From Sphaerolaimus hirsutus (taxonomy: Eukaryota; Nematoda; Chromadorea; Monhysterida; Sphaerolaimidae), in NCBI GenBank assembly GCA_964036195.1, contig OZ038451.1, positions 6,080,529-6,144,528 of the forward strand: DNA of 64,000 nt, written 5' to 3'. Below the pieces are notes generated by a model. The model did not search any database, was not told where the DNA came from, and was given only the letters and a program-made list of their open reading frames with translations. Below are positions 58,201 to 61,086 of the stretch, in pieces. Made by a program: the position numbers and the translations under genes. How positions within the stretch are numbered: position 1 is the stretch's first letter; each line of letters starts with the position of its first letter.

Positions 58201-61086
58201 AACAACAGACTGTCAACGCTGGATGAATTTTTGTACAAAATGCTGGTTAATTTGCATAATGCTGGCCTGTTCAAAGATTCTGCGCTGATCATTCTGGGTG
58301 ACCATGGCAACAGAATTGCTACTATTCGATACAACTATATTGGTTAGTTAGTTAGGTTCAGTCACATTCTCTTGATTCAATTGTCACCAGGGAGATATGT
58401 GTCCAGGATATTCTCATGGGGTTGTGTGATTGTGTACATCGTTGATGGACATAACCACCCCTAAAATTTTACAATTCCACTTATTAAATGGCACCATGGA
58501 ACTGTTGGTTCACCCTGGTTCACCATTTAAACTGCCAGCTAATATAATTGAGCTTTTGATGACATCTGGACTCCATCAATTCTATCTCACTCCCCAAGCA
58601 GAGTTGGGCCACGTGGTCTGGTGTGGAATTGCCCCCAGGTGTTTATTGTATGCACCCCTGTGGGGACCCCTGTGGCTGCCCTGACCACAGGGGCAGTTCC
58701 CATAAAAATAACAAGTTTTTTGCCTGGACAATACAATCATCAATCAGCCAGCACAATCATATTTATGTGGCCAGTTGTCCACAAATCCAAAATGACATTC
58801 CAGATGAAAAAACTTTGATCTTTTGTTCAACAACAACTTTTTTGAGGCGGGTTCAGGGAGGTGGAAGGGGTGGTAAAAGATGCACCACGTCAAGGCTTGT
58901 CAGAGAACCTAGACCCTGTGACACAAAATAAAGGTTGGTTCTTGTATTGTGTGAGAGTTTTCACCACCTGTGAACTTTTCCAGTACTGTTACAATAAAAA
59001 ATACCAATTTTTTCAAAATTTCAAAAAACTCATTTATATTGTCCAGAGAAAATTTTTATTACTTTTACAGGAAGTGCCCCTGTGGCTACATCAGAGCAGC
59101 CACAGAGGTCCCCCCAGTGGTGCATGTAGTAAACACCTGCGGGTATTTTAAACCAGACCACTTGGTCCAAATATGCTTGGGGAGTTAGATCCAGATGATA
59201 TGATGGAATTCAGATGTCATCACAAGCTCAATTATATTAGCCAGCTTTTTACACAGACGCTAGTGAAAAGGACTGCTTTATGTTGGTACCTAATCTGTTA
59301 TGGGTTTAAAAAAAACCTATAAGCATCTGTTAAAACCCACACCACCCCACCCATGTGTATTGTATTTCTAAAGTATAAGGCCCCCCCCCAAACACAGTGC
59401 TTGTGGCATTATACATTGCAGAAAGTTCCATGCAATGTGCCCGGCACTATGCAATGCAGAAAAAGATTGGCACTCCAATCGGATTAAGTCTCTCACACAA
59501 AGGCACTAAATTTTCACTCACTGGCACCTGTTGCACAAATACCATATATCCTCGAATAAGTCCTCAGGAGAGTTATTTTTTCATCAGCATTTTTGATGGG
59601 GGAGTTATTCAAGGGTAGGAGGAAACTATTTTTTCCTCAGAAAACTTGGACTTCATGCATTGTATGAATGCATTCTGACAACTCATGTAATACATATATT
59701 TAACAGTTCTACAACAACTAAAAGGTGTGCATACACTGCAAAAGCATTATGTATCTGCTGTCGCTGCCATACTTTAACATTCTTTTGTATTTTCATTGAT
59801 CAGTTTTGTAAATTTTGTAGCATATTTTCCTCCCAGAGGAGGAGTTTTTCAAGAGGGGAGAGTTATTCAAGGGGGGTATTATTTCATCATATGTTTTGAG
59901 GGGGAGTTATTCAAAGGGGAGGAGTTATTCGAGGGGGGGTCTTATTCGAGTGCCAATGAAGCGGAGTCAAGCTTACATGAAGTCTATGTTACATGGTGAT
60001 GGCTTGAACAGGAAATCACTGCACCAAACACGGACATTCCTCCATCTTGGTCACCAGTAGGGTGTCAAATTTCCGTTTTCCGTTTTCTGTTTCCGCTTTC
60101 CGCAGGCAATTTTTTCCATTTTCCGTTCCGTTTTCTGGCAAGTTCAAAAATTTTTCCGTTTCCATTTCCGTTTTCCGGCAACTGCAAAAATTTTTCCGTT
60201 TCCATTTTTTCGCAGCAAAATTCTTTCCGTTTTCCGTTCCGTTTTCTGGCAAGTGCATATATTTTTCCATTTCCGTTTCCATTTTCCGGCAAGTGCCAAA
60301 AAAATTTCCGTTTCCATTTCCGTTTTCCGTAAAAAAATTTTTTTGACACCCTAGTCACCAGCCTCTGAGAATCTGGCACTTGAGAGACCTTGAGCTTTCA
60401 TTGCTGGTTTTCTTGATCAGAACTCTGAACTCACTTGTATGACAGGTGTGAAGACTGCCTGGCTGCTCTGGCTCCTGTGCATACAACACCCCCCCCCAAG
60501 TAGTTGACTAGTAGTCTAGTCAGTCACCAAACCCACAATTTTTATGTTTCAGGTGCACACCACCAGTGACCACTGTGATGTATATACATGTCAGCCAATA
60601 GTAGTGCACTGGCTCTCCTAACTGTGTCTTGTGTTTGTGGGCCACTTGTTGCAACCCGAATCTATAACTATAATAATGTGGCCACACAAGCTAGTTTTCA
60701 ATGTTCCTTTTTGAAAACTCTTAAATCAGCATTGAACGTAATGAGTTATCTAGAATGAGTCGTTTTTACTCTCTGTCAACTGTAGATGATGGGCACCTCA
60801 TTCTAGAAAACTCAAATGCATTCAATGCAGATCTACAAGTTTTCAAAATTTCAGTTGAAAACTAGCTTGTGTGGCCACAACAGTGATAAAATACTTAATA
60901 GATGCACAGCTCATAATGTGCAGGTGTGATTGAAAACCGCATGCCGCTATTAACAATTCGTTTTCCTGACTGGTTCAAAGAGAAACACAGTGACTTGGTG
61001 CACAATTTTCAAGTGAACAGACAGAGACTTGCTTCAACTTTTGATCTCCACCAAACGCTTTTTCAACTGATTACTGGCAATTACAG
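31202..61086 (+). CDS. DUF229 (sulfatase-fold) gene, copy 2, 3' end not found
   Basis: Tandem paralogue of the 506-13631 gene, same order and strand. Exons: 31202-31283 (tentative), 31432-31583, 52689-52851, 52918-53126, 56055-56284, 56620-56679, 57559-57719, 57790-57960, 58030-58147, 58209-58342 and 60924-61086. Internal exon lengths equal those of copy 1 except the third. Conserved blocks EFDSVS, ADNSDVNAVPALAG, WNDDIDHTEG and GDHGNR are all present, so the catalytic-type core is intact. The intron 31584-52688 is 21 kb because of the giant LTR element. The last two exons of copy 1 (CEDADIPQQYCTC block and terminal exon) have no counterpart up to 64000, so the gene is either truncated or continues beyond the window. 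Confidence 0.8.
31432..31583 (+). CDS. DUF229 copy 2, signal-anchor exon
   Basis: Hydrophobic stretch LIALILSLCLVVFVLLQI followed by GYIDRRQN, parallel to LLLALCLGVLILAEIMYTDGRQN of copy 1. The donor CAG|GTGGGT in phase 0 fits exon 52689. A palindromic element begins only 8 bases into the intron. Confidence 0.75.
31592..33089. mobile_element. palindromic element, TA-flanked, split by a hAT-like MITE
   Basis: Left arm from TAAAGCGGGAATTAGAGC, right arm ending GCTCTAATTCCGGCTTTA. Without the insertion at 31737-32695 it is about 540 bp, almost wholly an inverted repeat of ~260-base arms around 32815-32828. Motifs GACGTGAAATGATGACGTGA recur. The outer TA suggests a Tc1/mariner-type MITE. Confidence 0.8.
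31737..32695. mobile_element. GGCGCC hAT-like element, TSD ATCGTGTC
   Basis: Starts TAGTGATGGAAAAGCGCC and ends GGCGCTTTTTCCATCACTA. Perfect 8-bp repeats ATCGTGTC at 31729-31736 and 32696-32703. Both arms (31737-31960 and 32492-32695) are GGCGCC-rich; the middle (31960-32490) is unique and non-coding. It interrupts the palindrome 31592-33089. Confidence 0.88.
33430..33553. mobile_element. left half of TIR element split by giant LTR element
   Basis: Matches the reverse complement of the element at 7963-8611, including CCAATTCCAGGCCCGTGGTG and TTCAGCCCCTG. The continuation is at 52157-52622. The outer terminus is lost or diverged. Confidence 0.75.
33554..35220 (+). repeat. 5' LTR of giant element
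   Basis: 1667 bp, TG...CA. Contains GGGCGCGCTATAAAATATTTTC at about 34376-34397, where TATAAAA could be a promoter TATA box, and AATAAAG at 34832. Short frames inside are shared with the 3' LTR and are not considered genes. Confidence 0.93.
34384..34392 (+). promoter_or_regulatory. TATA-like motif in LTR
   Basis: CTATAAAAT follows GGTCGGGCGCG in the 5' LTR and is identical in the 3' LTR (about 51320). A possible core promoter; no experimental or comparative support. Confidence 0.4.
35223..35240 (+). promoter_or_regulatory. candidate primer-binding site
   Basis: Two bases after the 5' LTR the sequence is TGGTAGCGTAGCGAGTGG. The initial TGG is expected for pairing with a tRNA CCA end; TGGTAGC is compatible with an initiator-Met tRNA end, but the remaining bases were not matched to a known tRNA. 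Confidence 0.45.
35336..38995 (+). CDS. gag of giant element, running into env N-terminus
   Basis: Open from 35249, but the first ATG is near 36211, so the N-terminal 300 codons need a non-AUG start, a spliced leader exon, or are untranslated. Residue numbers here count from 35336. About 510-690: Retrotrans_gag-like helical domain (KLFLKGSARAIFNTRYREL, QGADESVLEWAVRLEKL). About 788-801: CCHC knuckle CWECGSEEHIRYEC. Then an RGG-rich basic tract and a Met/Pro/Gln-rich region. About 1111-1134: hydrophobic leader FFVLAVGLIIMGLALLPG that starts the envelope-like protein. The frame is lost near 38960, where the glycoprotein continues in the +1 frame. Strong splice donors CAG|GTAAGT lie at 35768/35769 and 38080/38081. 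Confidence 0.85.
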   Translation: MRSRGPASLQGDTIEQVWHAALEKQKQARRRARQQKAGQEVDAQLAAAESQAEDSESNDSVNPETDAPEALEESESQRWSGQTAEDTPVIRLSTVEGAGPAPDSFSQWKTPAVPAAARQLTSSAEAEEAPGTSRQAAGKEAGKTGKLSKLRRTLGWSAGSSSISPGVRSGSEVGSDGYVGDSEPLGQPSIQRDYPLIAAELGATADQFPVIENTVAELLETAAQSGDTSPALQLSPPKSTSTPRDVSGNSSRNLSSDQSRSQSATAKARCQLIKTEISSNPPVIIISSPASRMTNNGANQTAAPALEDRYANVTNVNLIYQATIMDLDPVQTTPSCAQWTPKKACEAAKKWANMMSQARPVGAFSQNGEAGDLHMVALIKTAMNLWGSDPVNEVPRVEHYLREFEAHHSLHGDDIVDLATAYQQHNQALQNQNATLGGNSPASGQQPIVLTNGQAAPLQSSTAPAAPPSAAGTNQVRTVSQRRARSRSPASSRSSSATSEVARPTDPGQNWQLEQSNAAVITALAQQCGYFRGKPNEGFRDWRRSWDTVCDALRIKLQERKPLVKLFLKGSARAIFNTRYRELRDLNYKDMMQALEKFYENPNDKHHAQKEIFETRQGADESVLEWAVRLEKLIKRAYPGMGHEKRGDTCMIKFHGGLRNEIRRNVPVTASITWKEMVDNARAQESFLEAEQSQNKGEKSKQDVVASATDKVMDRLMALNMPAMAGLPSQADKTLETMEQKMTESVAKFDSVHQEIAKKLAQLGALEGKLLGLNRDPPKLPPRKFDKGCWECGSEEHIRYECPKLTPEQREQYFKRSRGGGTSRGNGRGRGGGQRGGYQRNDQAQAMQPGMMPMQYAYPQWQPAQPMPVQPAQTVQRAGDMNMQPQMMAYQTPPANWMAMGPDGRMQQYNMQPVQVSNPHVESLNPTRVTSTTGMTMHVREDDGCMMIRPVNKLIPVMQGLELEAEEPDELVPESPKEQQRTTGMHVLAQEREFWIKPWAYMRTEKGYLFRTTWLAFLRRIGMHDLRETDCTLWPNCPADDHSDTLTEVPLDVLMNISLDPFLYATPAALPPRTGSSNQIDRYMGFLSTEEGVRPAPRAYSEPPYMPQVAQSLFFVLAVGLIIMGLALLPGAGATTMPSFPLLCSDLTDHYDLYTYPPPTKLHGYCRHYGVIRTASKIDTDNLQTKHGRISCGSAQVCGLYQNGKDVSELLGRRHAGKV
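38660..40400 (+). CDS. envelope-like glycoprotein between gag and pol
   Basis: Spans the end of the gag frame and the first ~510 codons of the next frame (38868-41930), with a frame change near 38960. Visible parts: a hydrophobic leader, an ectodomain with a CC pair (GLYCCKW, about 39145), MGACTLEDGSQLTW and ECPYEKW, a basic cleavage-like site RQKR (about 39520), then a long C-terminal part and a membrane segment WIYLICALVTMQYLL (about 40300-40345). Layout resembles a class of viral fusion glycoproteins with leader, cleavage site and anchor. Its Cys/Trp spacing parallels the BEL env region. Position upstream of protease and RT is atypical; Ty3/Gypsy env normally follows integrase. The copy is broken, so it is probably not expressed whole. 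Confidence 0.7.
38868..41930 (+). CDS. env remainder, aspartic protease and RT start
   Basis: 1020-codon frame, +1 relative to gag. Residues 1-35 overlap the gag frame and are unlikely to be used. To ~510: glycoprotein (see 38660-40400). About 620-720: aspartic protease with CLLDTGAMRSLCN and EILIGADVL, the flap and second-strand pattern of retropepsins. About 920-1020: start of RT (MYRLSLDDQQYLENHL, VVSKPDGAKRMVIDYRRLN, PLPRLDETVESL). The frame stops at TAG 41928-41930 inside a T5 run within RT; coding continues at once in the next frame. A donor-like GTAAAG|GTAAGA at 40487/40488 lies just after the membrane anchor. Confidence 0.85.
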   Translation: MTLTIYKRNMVEYRAAAHRCVASTRTARTYQNFWGDVTLEKFDSNPRSVGAAECEGMIKYHKCNNGPMTPVSDLDNAWDTQYPTNVSYSGHGLYCCKWVSETTPHCGLFRGEVRMRYGANTMQSTLGEVSKCNYEMGACTLEDGSQLTWKPNPKAECPYEKWREMPGRIRQDIWLADDHTLSLSFRAHEEVESCGIKLWKLDQDIVVAPFEKAVIRSVRQKRAQGRPTLGIVSAGQLAASMQAVYETAEQTMRAQAVATCKNVQHFQEFVRLAMSEHATTTARWYMNDNEIIAKPAPDGFLVHKCFAVKTYKIMKEEKSPECYETVPVQVSVHGQNVTLHMNRLTNILHFQAIPGSCTNAHNRVVMLNGQWYKYLPEVGGLEHLPMYNTHSFPQKWQQEKVKDVHHQIFAATTMYNLSELLPTTTLNDVWHAYSIVRQITQGAEPKVESHMQRHRTLAKSVLALGWWDFDTWRTWLQVWIYLICALVTMQYLLAALMAAAPEMAVTLVNRAKEKIKRPKTEEKSNIIVELAEDRPSEQVKVRTVINPCVGMPSGMPTLTGARRFPAIQYSINRKCDLEEESVCMITFSTEERDNIHQVANRREEIVHVYYSPSITITIDGREYRRCLLDTGAMRSLCNRDVLMRHKEKATKHDEVSPIGALRCAADSKLLVLGQMEVPVTMGNHTFGIVFQAVNGLAGEILIGADVLRHMVVDLPARELRIPTANAIIPFDNPDPEVQQRRIYAIVNEKIEILARHEALVTAKLSAPMDEKLFTVMGLDTVGERCGVMAASAAYETSAPVFQVRCANVRNQPVVLQVGQRIAVVEPVDCVLKVKPGDPPAEWVKQCYDRDVCRQVQATEPPPKVAEDKLGPPLQVACPDGHVMEFTVPETLTDERREELKKVILQYKEAFARHKYDIGYSELVDYRLQLVDKKPIACRMYRLSLDDQQYLENHLRCLIEHDIVEPSTSPYCAPTLVVSKPDGAKRMVIDYRRLNAVLHAPLFPLPRLDETVESLCSCKYF
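41890..44649 (+). CDS. RT, RNase H and integrase of giant element (with TGA)
   Basis: A single frame apart from TGA at 42109-42111. RT motifs SSADINQAFYNIALHPDD and LPMGLKCSPSLAQRCFE come before the stop, and the active site LLYIDDLLIY directly after it. RNase H: IIITDASKIAVAGVLAQR near 42590 and WTDAKSISWV. A low-complexity insert (43090-43330) with two PISxR...EAE units separates RNase H from integrase. Integrase: HHCC finger (HPTAGHLGIIKTFER ... CPSCNAKK) and DDE core (AVDAIGPLL, ILSDNAPSF, NGMVERRNG), then a C-terminal domain ending in YVVHADHCK. Ty3/Gypsy type. With one frame change and one stop in RT, this copy is not expected to be autonomous. Confidence 0.88.
44650..45952 (+). promoter_or_regulatory. 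1.3-kb non-coding gap before helicase
   Basis: No coding frame. Contains a GC-rich inverted segment (GGCGGGCCCGCC at 45051-45062, then GGGCCGGGCCCGCGCG) able to form a hairpin, an AT-rich stretch (45540-45650) with TTTTATATATATTTTA, and repeated CACGTCAA / CTTCAACTC motifs (45690-45780). It may hold an internal promoter or a splice acceptor for the helicase; neither can be proved from sequence. Confidence 0.4.
45953..48172 (+). CDS. SF1 helicase, N-terminal region and Walker A
   Basis: About 740 codons from ATG 45953 (first in-frame ATG, after an AT-rich leader). Residues 1-590 have no motif I recognise; they include DSGADGHVEYQCHVRISEQT, a conserved-looking YFYYSNKRAKAARDKRTTQL stretch and charged segments, perhaps the N-terminal domain of a UPF1-like protein. 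About 594-607: Walker A CDSPFGSGKTTTQ. About 645: LITCTVNSAADEGARRAL, in the place of motif Ia (family: CxxSNxAxD). The frame ends at 48170-48172; the next frame continues the helicase from 48151, so a small indel lies near 48145-48170. It is carried inside the LTRs on the same strand as gag-pol. Confidence 0.8.
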   Translation: MASASRKCPFEGADAPPIKSKETNTHGACGGGTIPPRQLYRAQQMQNGPEIYPSRGKFEGWVDRVYIDSGADGHVEYQCHVRISEQTMAILSENEQWVNADEAYPYFYYSNKRAKAARDKRTTQLVDLCAKIQKQHPSMFLPLVRHGMRFSATAIAQKIENPRYWEFTGVAIWGNQTKCPLNVAAPVVVSTQGTRRVTQAARTLTRGDTSGYQPYTSDWKTARLRTAFTPSNYKNLEPLGAAERGDAGPEKLVILHREYVSDSRVENLSAGQLGLAHVEYHDLNDLDVFGDEFYGHAYGLQVAMAEDISTTGIQPDTENRDNMDAFLRYKLSILAAAHCYNESFLRFRAKRATDVCAHVFWEHTPQGTACDIMVRRPDPEELQADTFEGPEEQRVCLLEQVNTQTQLLNQATPMSVLSLVLARQDEDKPVAGSPNLSVRITSVESEPTTTMLRAKLDMAASQSALPRTLESGRYMVRGSNDSPNYDRTMRSLQAALNKAPVGWVPKVVQGSKVLTLEAQIQLAVILNLRLLDDETDWALISREANELYESLFRGKNEQMIQAKLGEFLPQQGQVEVLGAVITAVRMRKPLLIMCDSPFGSGKTTTQNQLAYVCSRGYNYYNSRPRVRAGSDLPSDKQPNAKYHSTLITCTVNSAADEGARRALTNLNKLGQRDIFGALEVLLRERAKWTAMADTPFSEMQKLEGFEEFLKLRAAFPVRVLSPMWETDPTYSTNCQPCTP
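48151..49911 (+). CDS. SF1 helicase, motifs II to VI
   Basis: 586 codons, continuing the protein above in another frame. Motif II AVIVDEASLASDA near residue 147, motif III LLLFGDSKQL near 175, motif IV HLETVFRGHRQLIQANS near 217, motif V ITADKAQAREAEVVIISCV near 355, motif VI RGNVATSRAK near 402. This set identifies a UPF1/DNA2/NAM7-like 5'-3' helicase of the AAA_11/AAA_12 kind. In motif V the usual QG is QA. The last ~100 residues are acidic and Pro-rich (VEEVVPVVEPVYRPNEEY), low complexity. The start codon of this frame is not meaningful since it is the second half of one protein. No other retroelement enzyme follows; the 3' LTR begins 578 bases later. Confidence 0.88.
   Translation: MPTLHTLAQRTGHNIVRLSPEWTAVLEKYDGAKKDYELVDEIINNCTDDAVIRAQLTEQVPFLTAEDGDEQPFDDFEAGVAGARAGEASLADQGFWGKVLRRALSKYVRAKVRLHRVFLEVVQPGQIHVTLDSAHDARIKSVTACAVIVDEASLASDAAVISVVQAAQLPVNGMLLLFGDSKQLTRMIRVQDWVEPVLKPDPTLIDRLTQYQLCPVVHLETVFRGHRQLIQANSVAAYNGLLRAYNDTAAHGATMLPSPGDFEDGVMLSSTLVHQGCESKEGMSIINKKELRIILHLYDYLVATVKEDPTLPWADLTDPASLLIVCFYAAQARALISRLVAHTEHDAAYWATRVITADKAQAREAEVVIISCVRGSPPTDSAQLDADPKKAYGRVGFVAELPRGNVATSRAKCVRIVVANAETMLWSTFFHRFLTVEHKADRIYSYESGQIWGNVLGFWPPEWRPQADLKELVGPDRYPALEEELQAEVLSDIETASSGSDSSADAREEVVPVVEEVVPVVEPVYRPNEEYSPISNDMAAMALQNAAEPPSPPPEHHDAVEAIPLPPEEAPAQQVEHDMVNGNCEN
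49912..50489 (+). other. 3' non-coding region of giant element
   Basis: 578 bases, no coding. The final bases before the LTR (GGAGGTAAAAAATTAATGGC then TGGTGGGAT) are moderately purine-rich and could contain the polypurine tract, but it is not a clean one. Confidence 0.5.
50490..52156 (+). repeat. 3' LTR of giant element
   Basis: 1667 bp, same ends as 33554-35220. Differences noticed by eye are scattered substitutions (for example GACTCGAGG/GACTCAAGG, TTCCCGTGT/TTCCAATGT, AAAACGCGC/AAAATGCGC). Confidence 0.93.
52157..52622. mobile_element. right half of TIR element split by giant LTR element
   Basis: Begins with the duplicated CCTG and continues CTCTCAACGTATATGTG..., as in the reverse complement of 7963-8611. 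It carries six or so GGACTTGTCGAC-like units and ends AATTGGACGCCTC. Confidence 0.8.
52689..52851 (+). CDS. DUF229 copy 2, exon with SCKYPLLQPNDP
   Basis: Acceptor TTTTCAG at 52688, donor ATAG|GTAAAA. Encodes EPVAIENVKYRKMPAN ... FQNSCKYPLLQPNDPMI. It lies 532 bases after the giant LTR element. Confidence 0.85.
52918..53126 (+). CDS. DUF229 copy 2, exon with LYLHPDIHEAAKPAFCAWGE
   Basis: Acceptor CACAG at 52917; the donor ATT|GTGGGT gives phase 0 as needed. Near identical to 4679-4887. The intron before it is only 66 bases, because the 2.3-kb TIR element of copy 1 is absent. Confidence 0.85.
53690..54494. mobile_element. foldback element with 50-bp tandem repeat arms
   Basis: Ends GCCAGTTCCGCAAGTAGACA and TGTCCACTTGCGGAACCGGC, with a 7-bp repeat ACCTGGG on both sides (53683-53689 and 54495-54501). 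Left arm: five-plus copies of a 50-bp unit made of AAAAGTTAAGAGTTGAGTTA and variants (53721-53997). Right arm: inverted, less regular units. About 230 unique bases lie between (54000-54235). Confidence 0.8.
54587..54675. mobile_element. short TA-flanked MITE
   Basis: TACCGTATCTGCTTGAATAA on the left and TTATTCAAGCAAATGGTA on the right; same subfamily as 1031-1210. Confidence 0.6.
55302..55375. repeat. truncated GGCGCC element end
   Basis: Begins TAGTGATGGAATGACGCC, then GGCGCC-like units, and stops at GCGCTTCGCGAATGAGAGCG with no matching right end. It is a decayed or partial member of the 53165 family. Confidence 0.5.
55376..56054. other. intron of copy 2 with C-run MITE fragment
   Basis: Mostly unique AT-rich DNA; 55893-55992 is a C/G-run fragment ending TATTTCGAGGAAGTATG. 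No gene seen. Confidence 0.4.
56055..56284 (+). CDS. DUF229 copy 2, exon with EFDSVSFNQFRR
   Basis: Acceptor TTTGCAG at 56054, donor CCG|GTGTCT. Nearly the same protein as 6781-7010 (differences such as Ile/Val and Thr/Ala). Carries the DSVS block. Confidence 0.85.
56620..56679 (+). CDS. DUF229 copy 2, 60-nt micro-exon
   Basis: Encodes MTKSWKYMTEVLGFDWLEG exactly as copy 1. The boundary is again CCTG|ACAT with no AG; the donor GG|GTTGGT is regular. Synonymous and intron changes around it indicate that the conserved boundary is maintained. Confidence 0.7.
56680..57558. other. intron of copy 2, AT-rich
   Basis: No gene. The 57090-57530 stretch is dense in TTTTTGAATTTTTGAATTTTC units. A TGGTTCCAAAATGAAAACTG segment at 56759-56778 has an inverted match near 56975-56996, so a foldback MITE may lie at 56740-57005. 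Confidence 0.4.
57559..57719 (+). CDS. DUF229 copy 2, exon with ADNSDVNAVPALAGLR
   Basis: Acceptor CACAG at 57558, donor AAAA|GTGAGC. Same length as copy 1. The following intron is only 70 bases since the TIR element of copy 1 (7963-8611) is absent. Confidence 0.9.
57790..57960 (+). CDS. DUF229 copy 2, exon with WNDDIDHTEGLFNY
   Basis: Acceptor TTGCAG at 57789, donor GAAAA|GTGAGT. Encodes the same acidic/His segment as copy 1 with a few substitutions (HAGLRGFTANMF). Confidence 0.9.
58030..58147 (+). CDS. DUF229 copy 2, exon with HYAPQLFSITERFLHQF
   Basis: Acceptor TTCACAG at 58029, donor TACAG|GTATTG; 118 bases as in copy 1. Confidence 0.85.
58209..58342 (+). CDS. DUF229 copy 2, exon with GDHGNR
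   Basis: Acceptor CAACAG at 58208, donor ATTG|GTTAGT. Encodes LIILGDHGNRIATIRYNYI; metal-site-like motif intact. Confidence 0.9.
58538..59241. mobile_element. 704-bp foldback element
   Basis: Ends GCTAATATAATTGAGCTTTT and its inverted partner GAGCTCAATTATATTAGC-like sequence (AAGCTCAATTATATTAGC). The arms continue inward with GATGACATCTGGA, CCCCAAGCA and CCCCTGTGGCTGC blocks in inverted order. No coding domain; the repeated CACAGGGGCA segments create spurious frames. Confidence 0.7.
59242..60057. other. intron of copy 2 with G-run MITE fragments
   Basis: Segments at 59543-59620 and 59830-59950 carry GAGTTATTCAAGGGGGG-type runs, decayed members of the TA-flanked family. The rest is unique non-coding sequence. 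Confidence 0.45.
60058..60353. mobile_element. hAT-like MITE of TTCCGTTTTCC repeats, TSD GTCACCAG
   Basis: Ends TAGGGTGTCAAA and TTTGACACCCTA; perfect 8-bp repeats GTCACCAG at 60050-60057 and 60354-60361. The whole interior is a degenerate tandem of TTTCCGTTTTCCG units with GGCAAGTGCA spacers. Confidence 0.88.
60678..60878. mobile_element. 200-bp TIR MITE
   Basis: Ends GTGGCCACACAAGCTAGTTT and its reverse complement, about 26 bases each. The homologous site in copy 1 (10218-10250, CTATAATAATATTGATTAAA) is uninterrupted. A possible 3-bp target duplication is not clear. Confidence 0.75.
60924..61086 (+). CDS. DUF229 copy 2, exon with RMPLLTIRFPDWF
   Basis: Acceptor GTGCAG at 60923, donor TACAG|GTTAGC. 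Nearly identical to 10277-10439. It is the last exon of copy 2 that can be found. Confidence 0.9.

Noticed and set aside
58620..59190. Cys/His-rich frames resembling zinc fingers
   Set aside because: They come from CACAGGGGCA-type repeats in the arms of a foldback element and are present on both strands.
60060..60350. Long charged frames in the TTCCG repeat
   Set aside because: Product of a simple repeat inside a hAT-like MITE.
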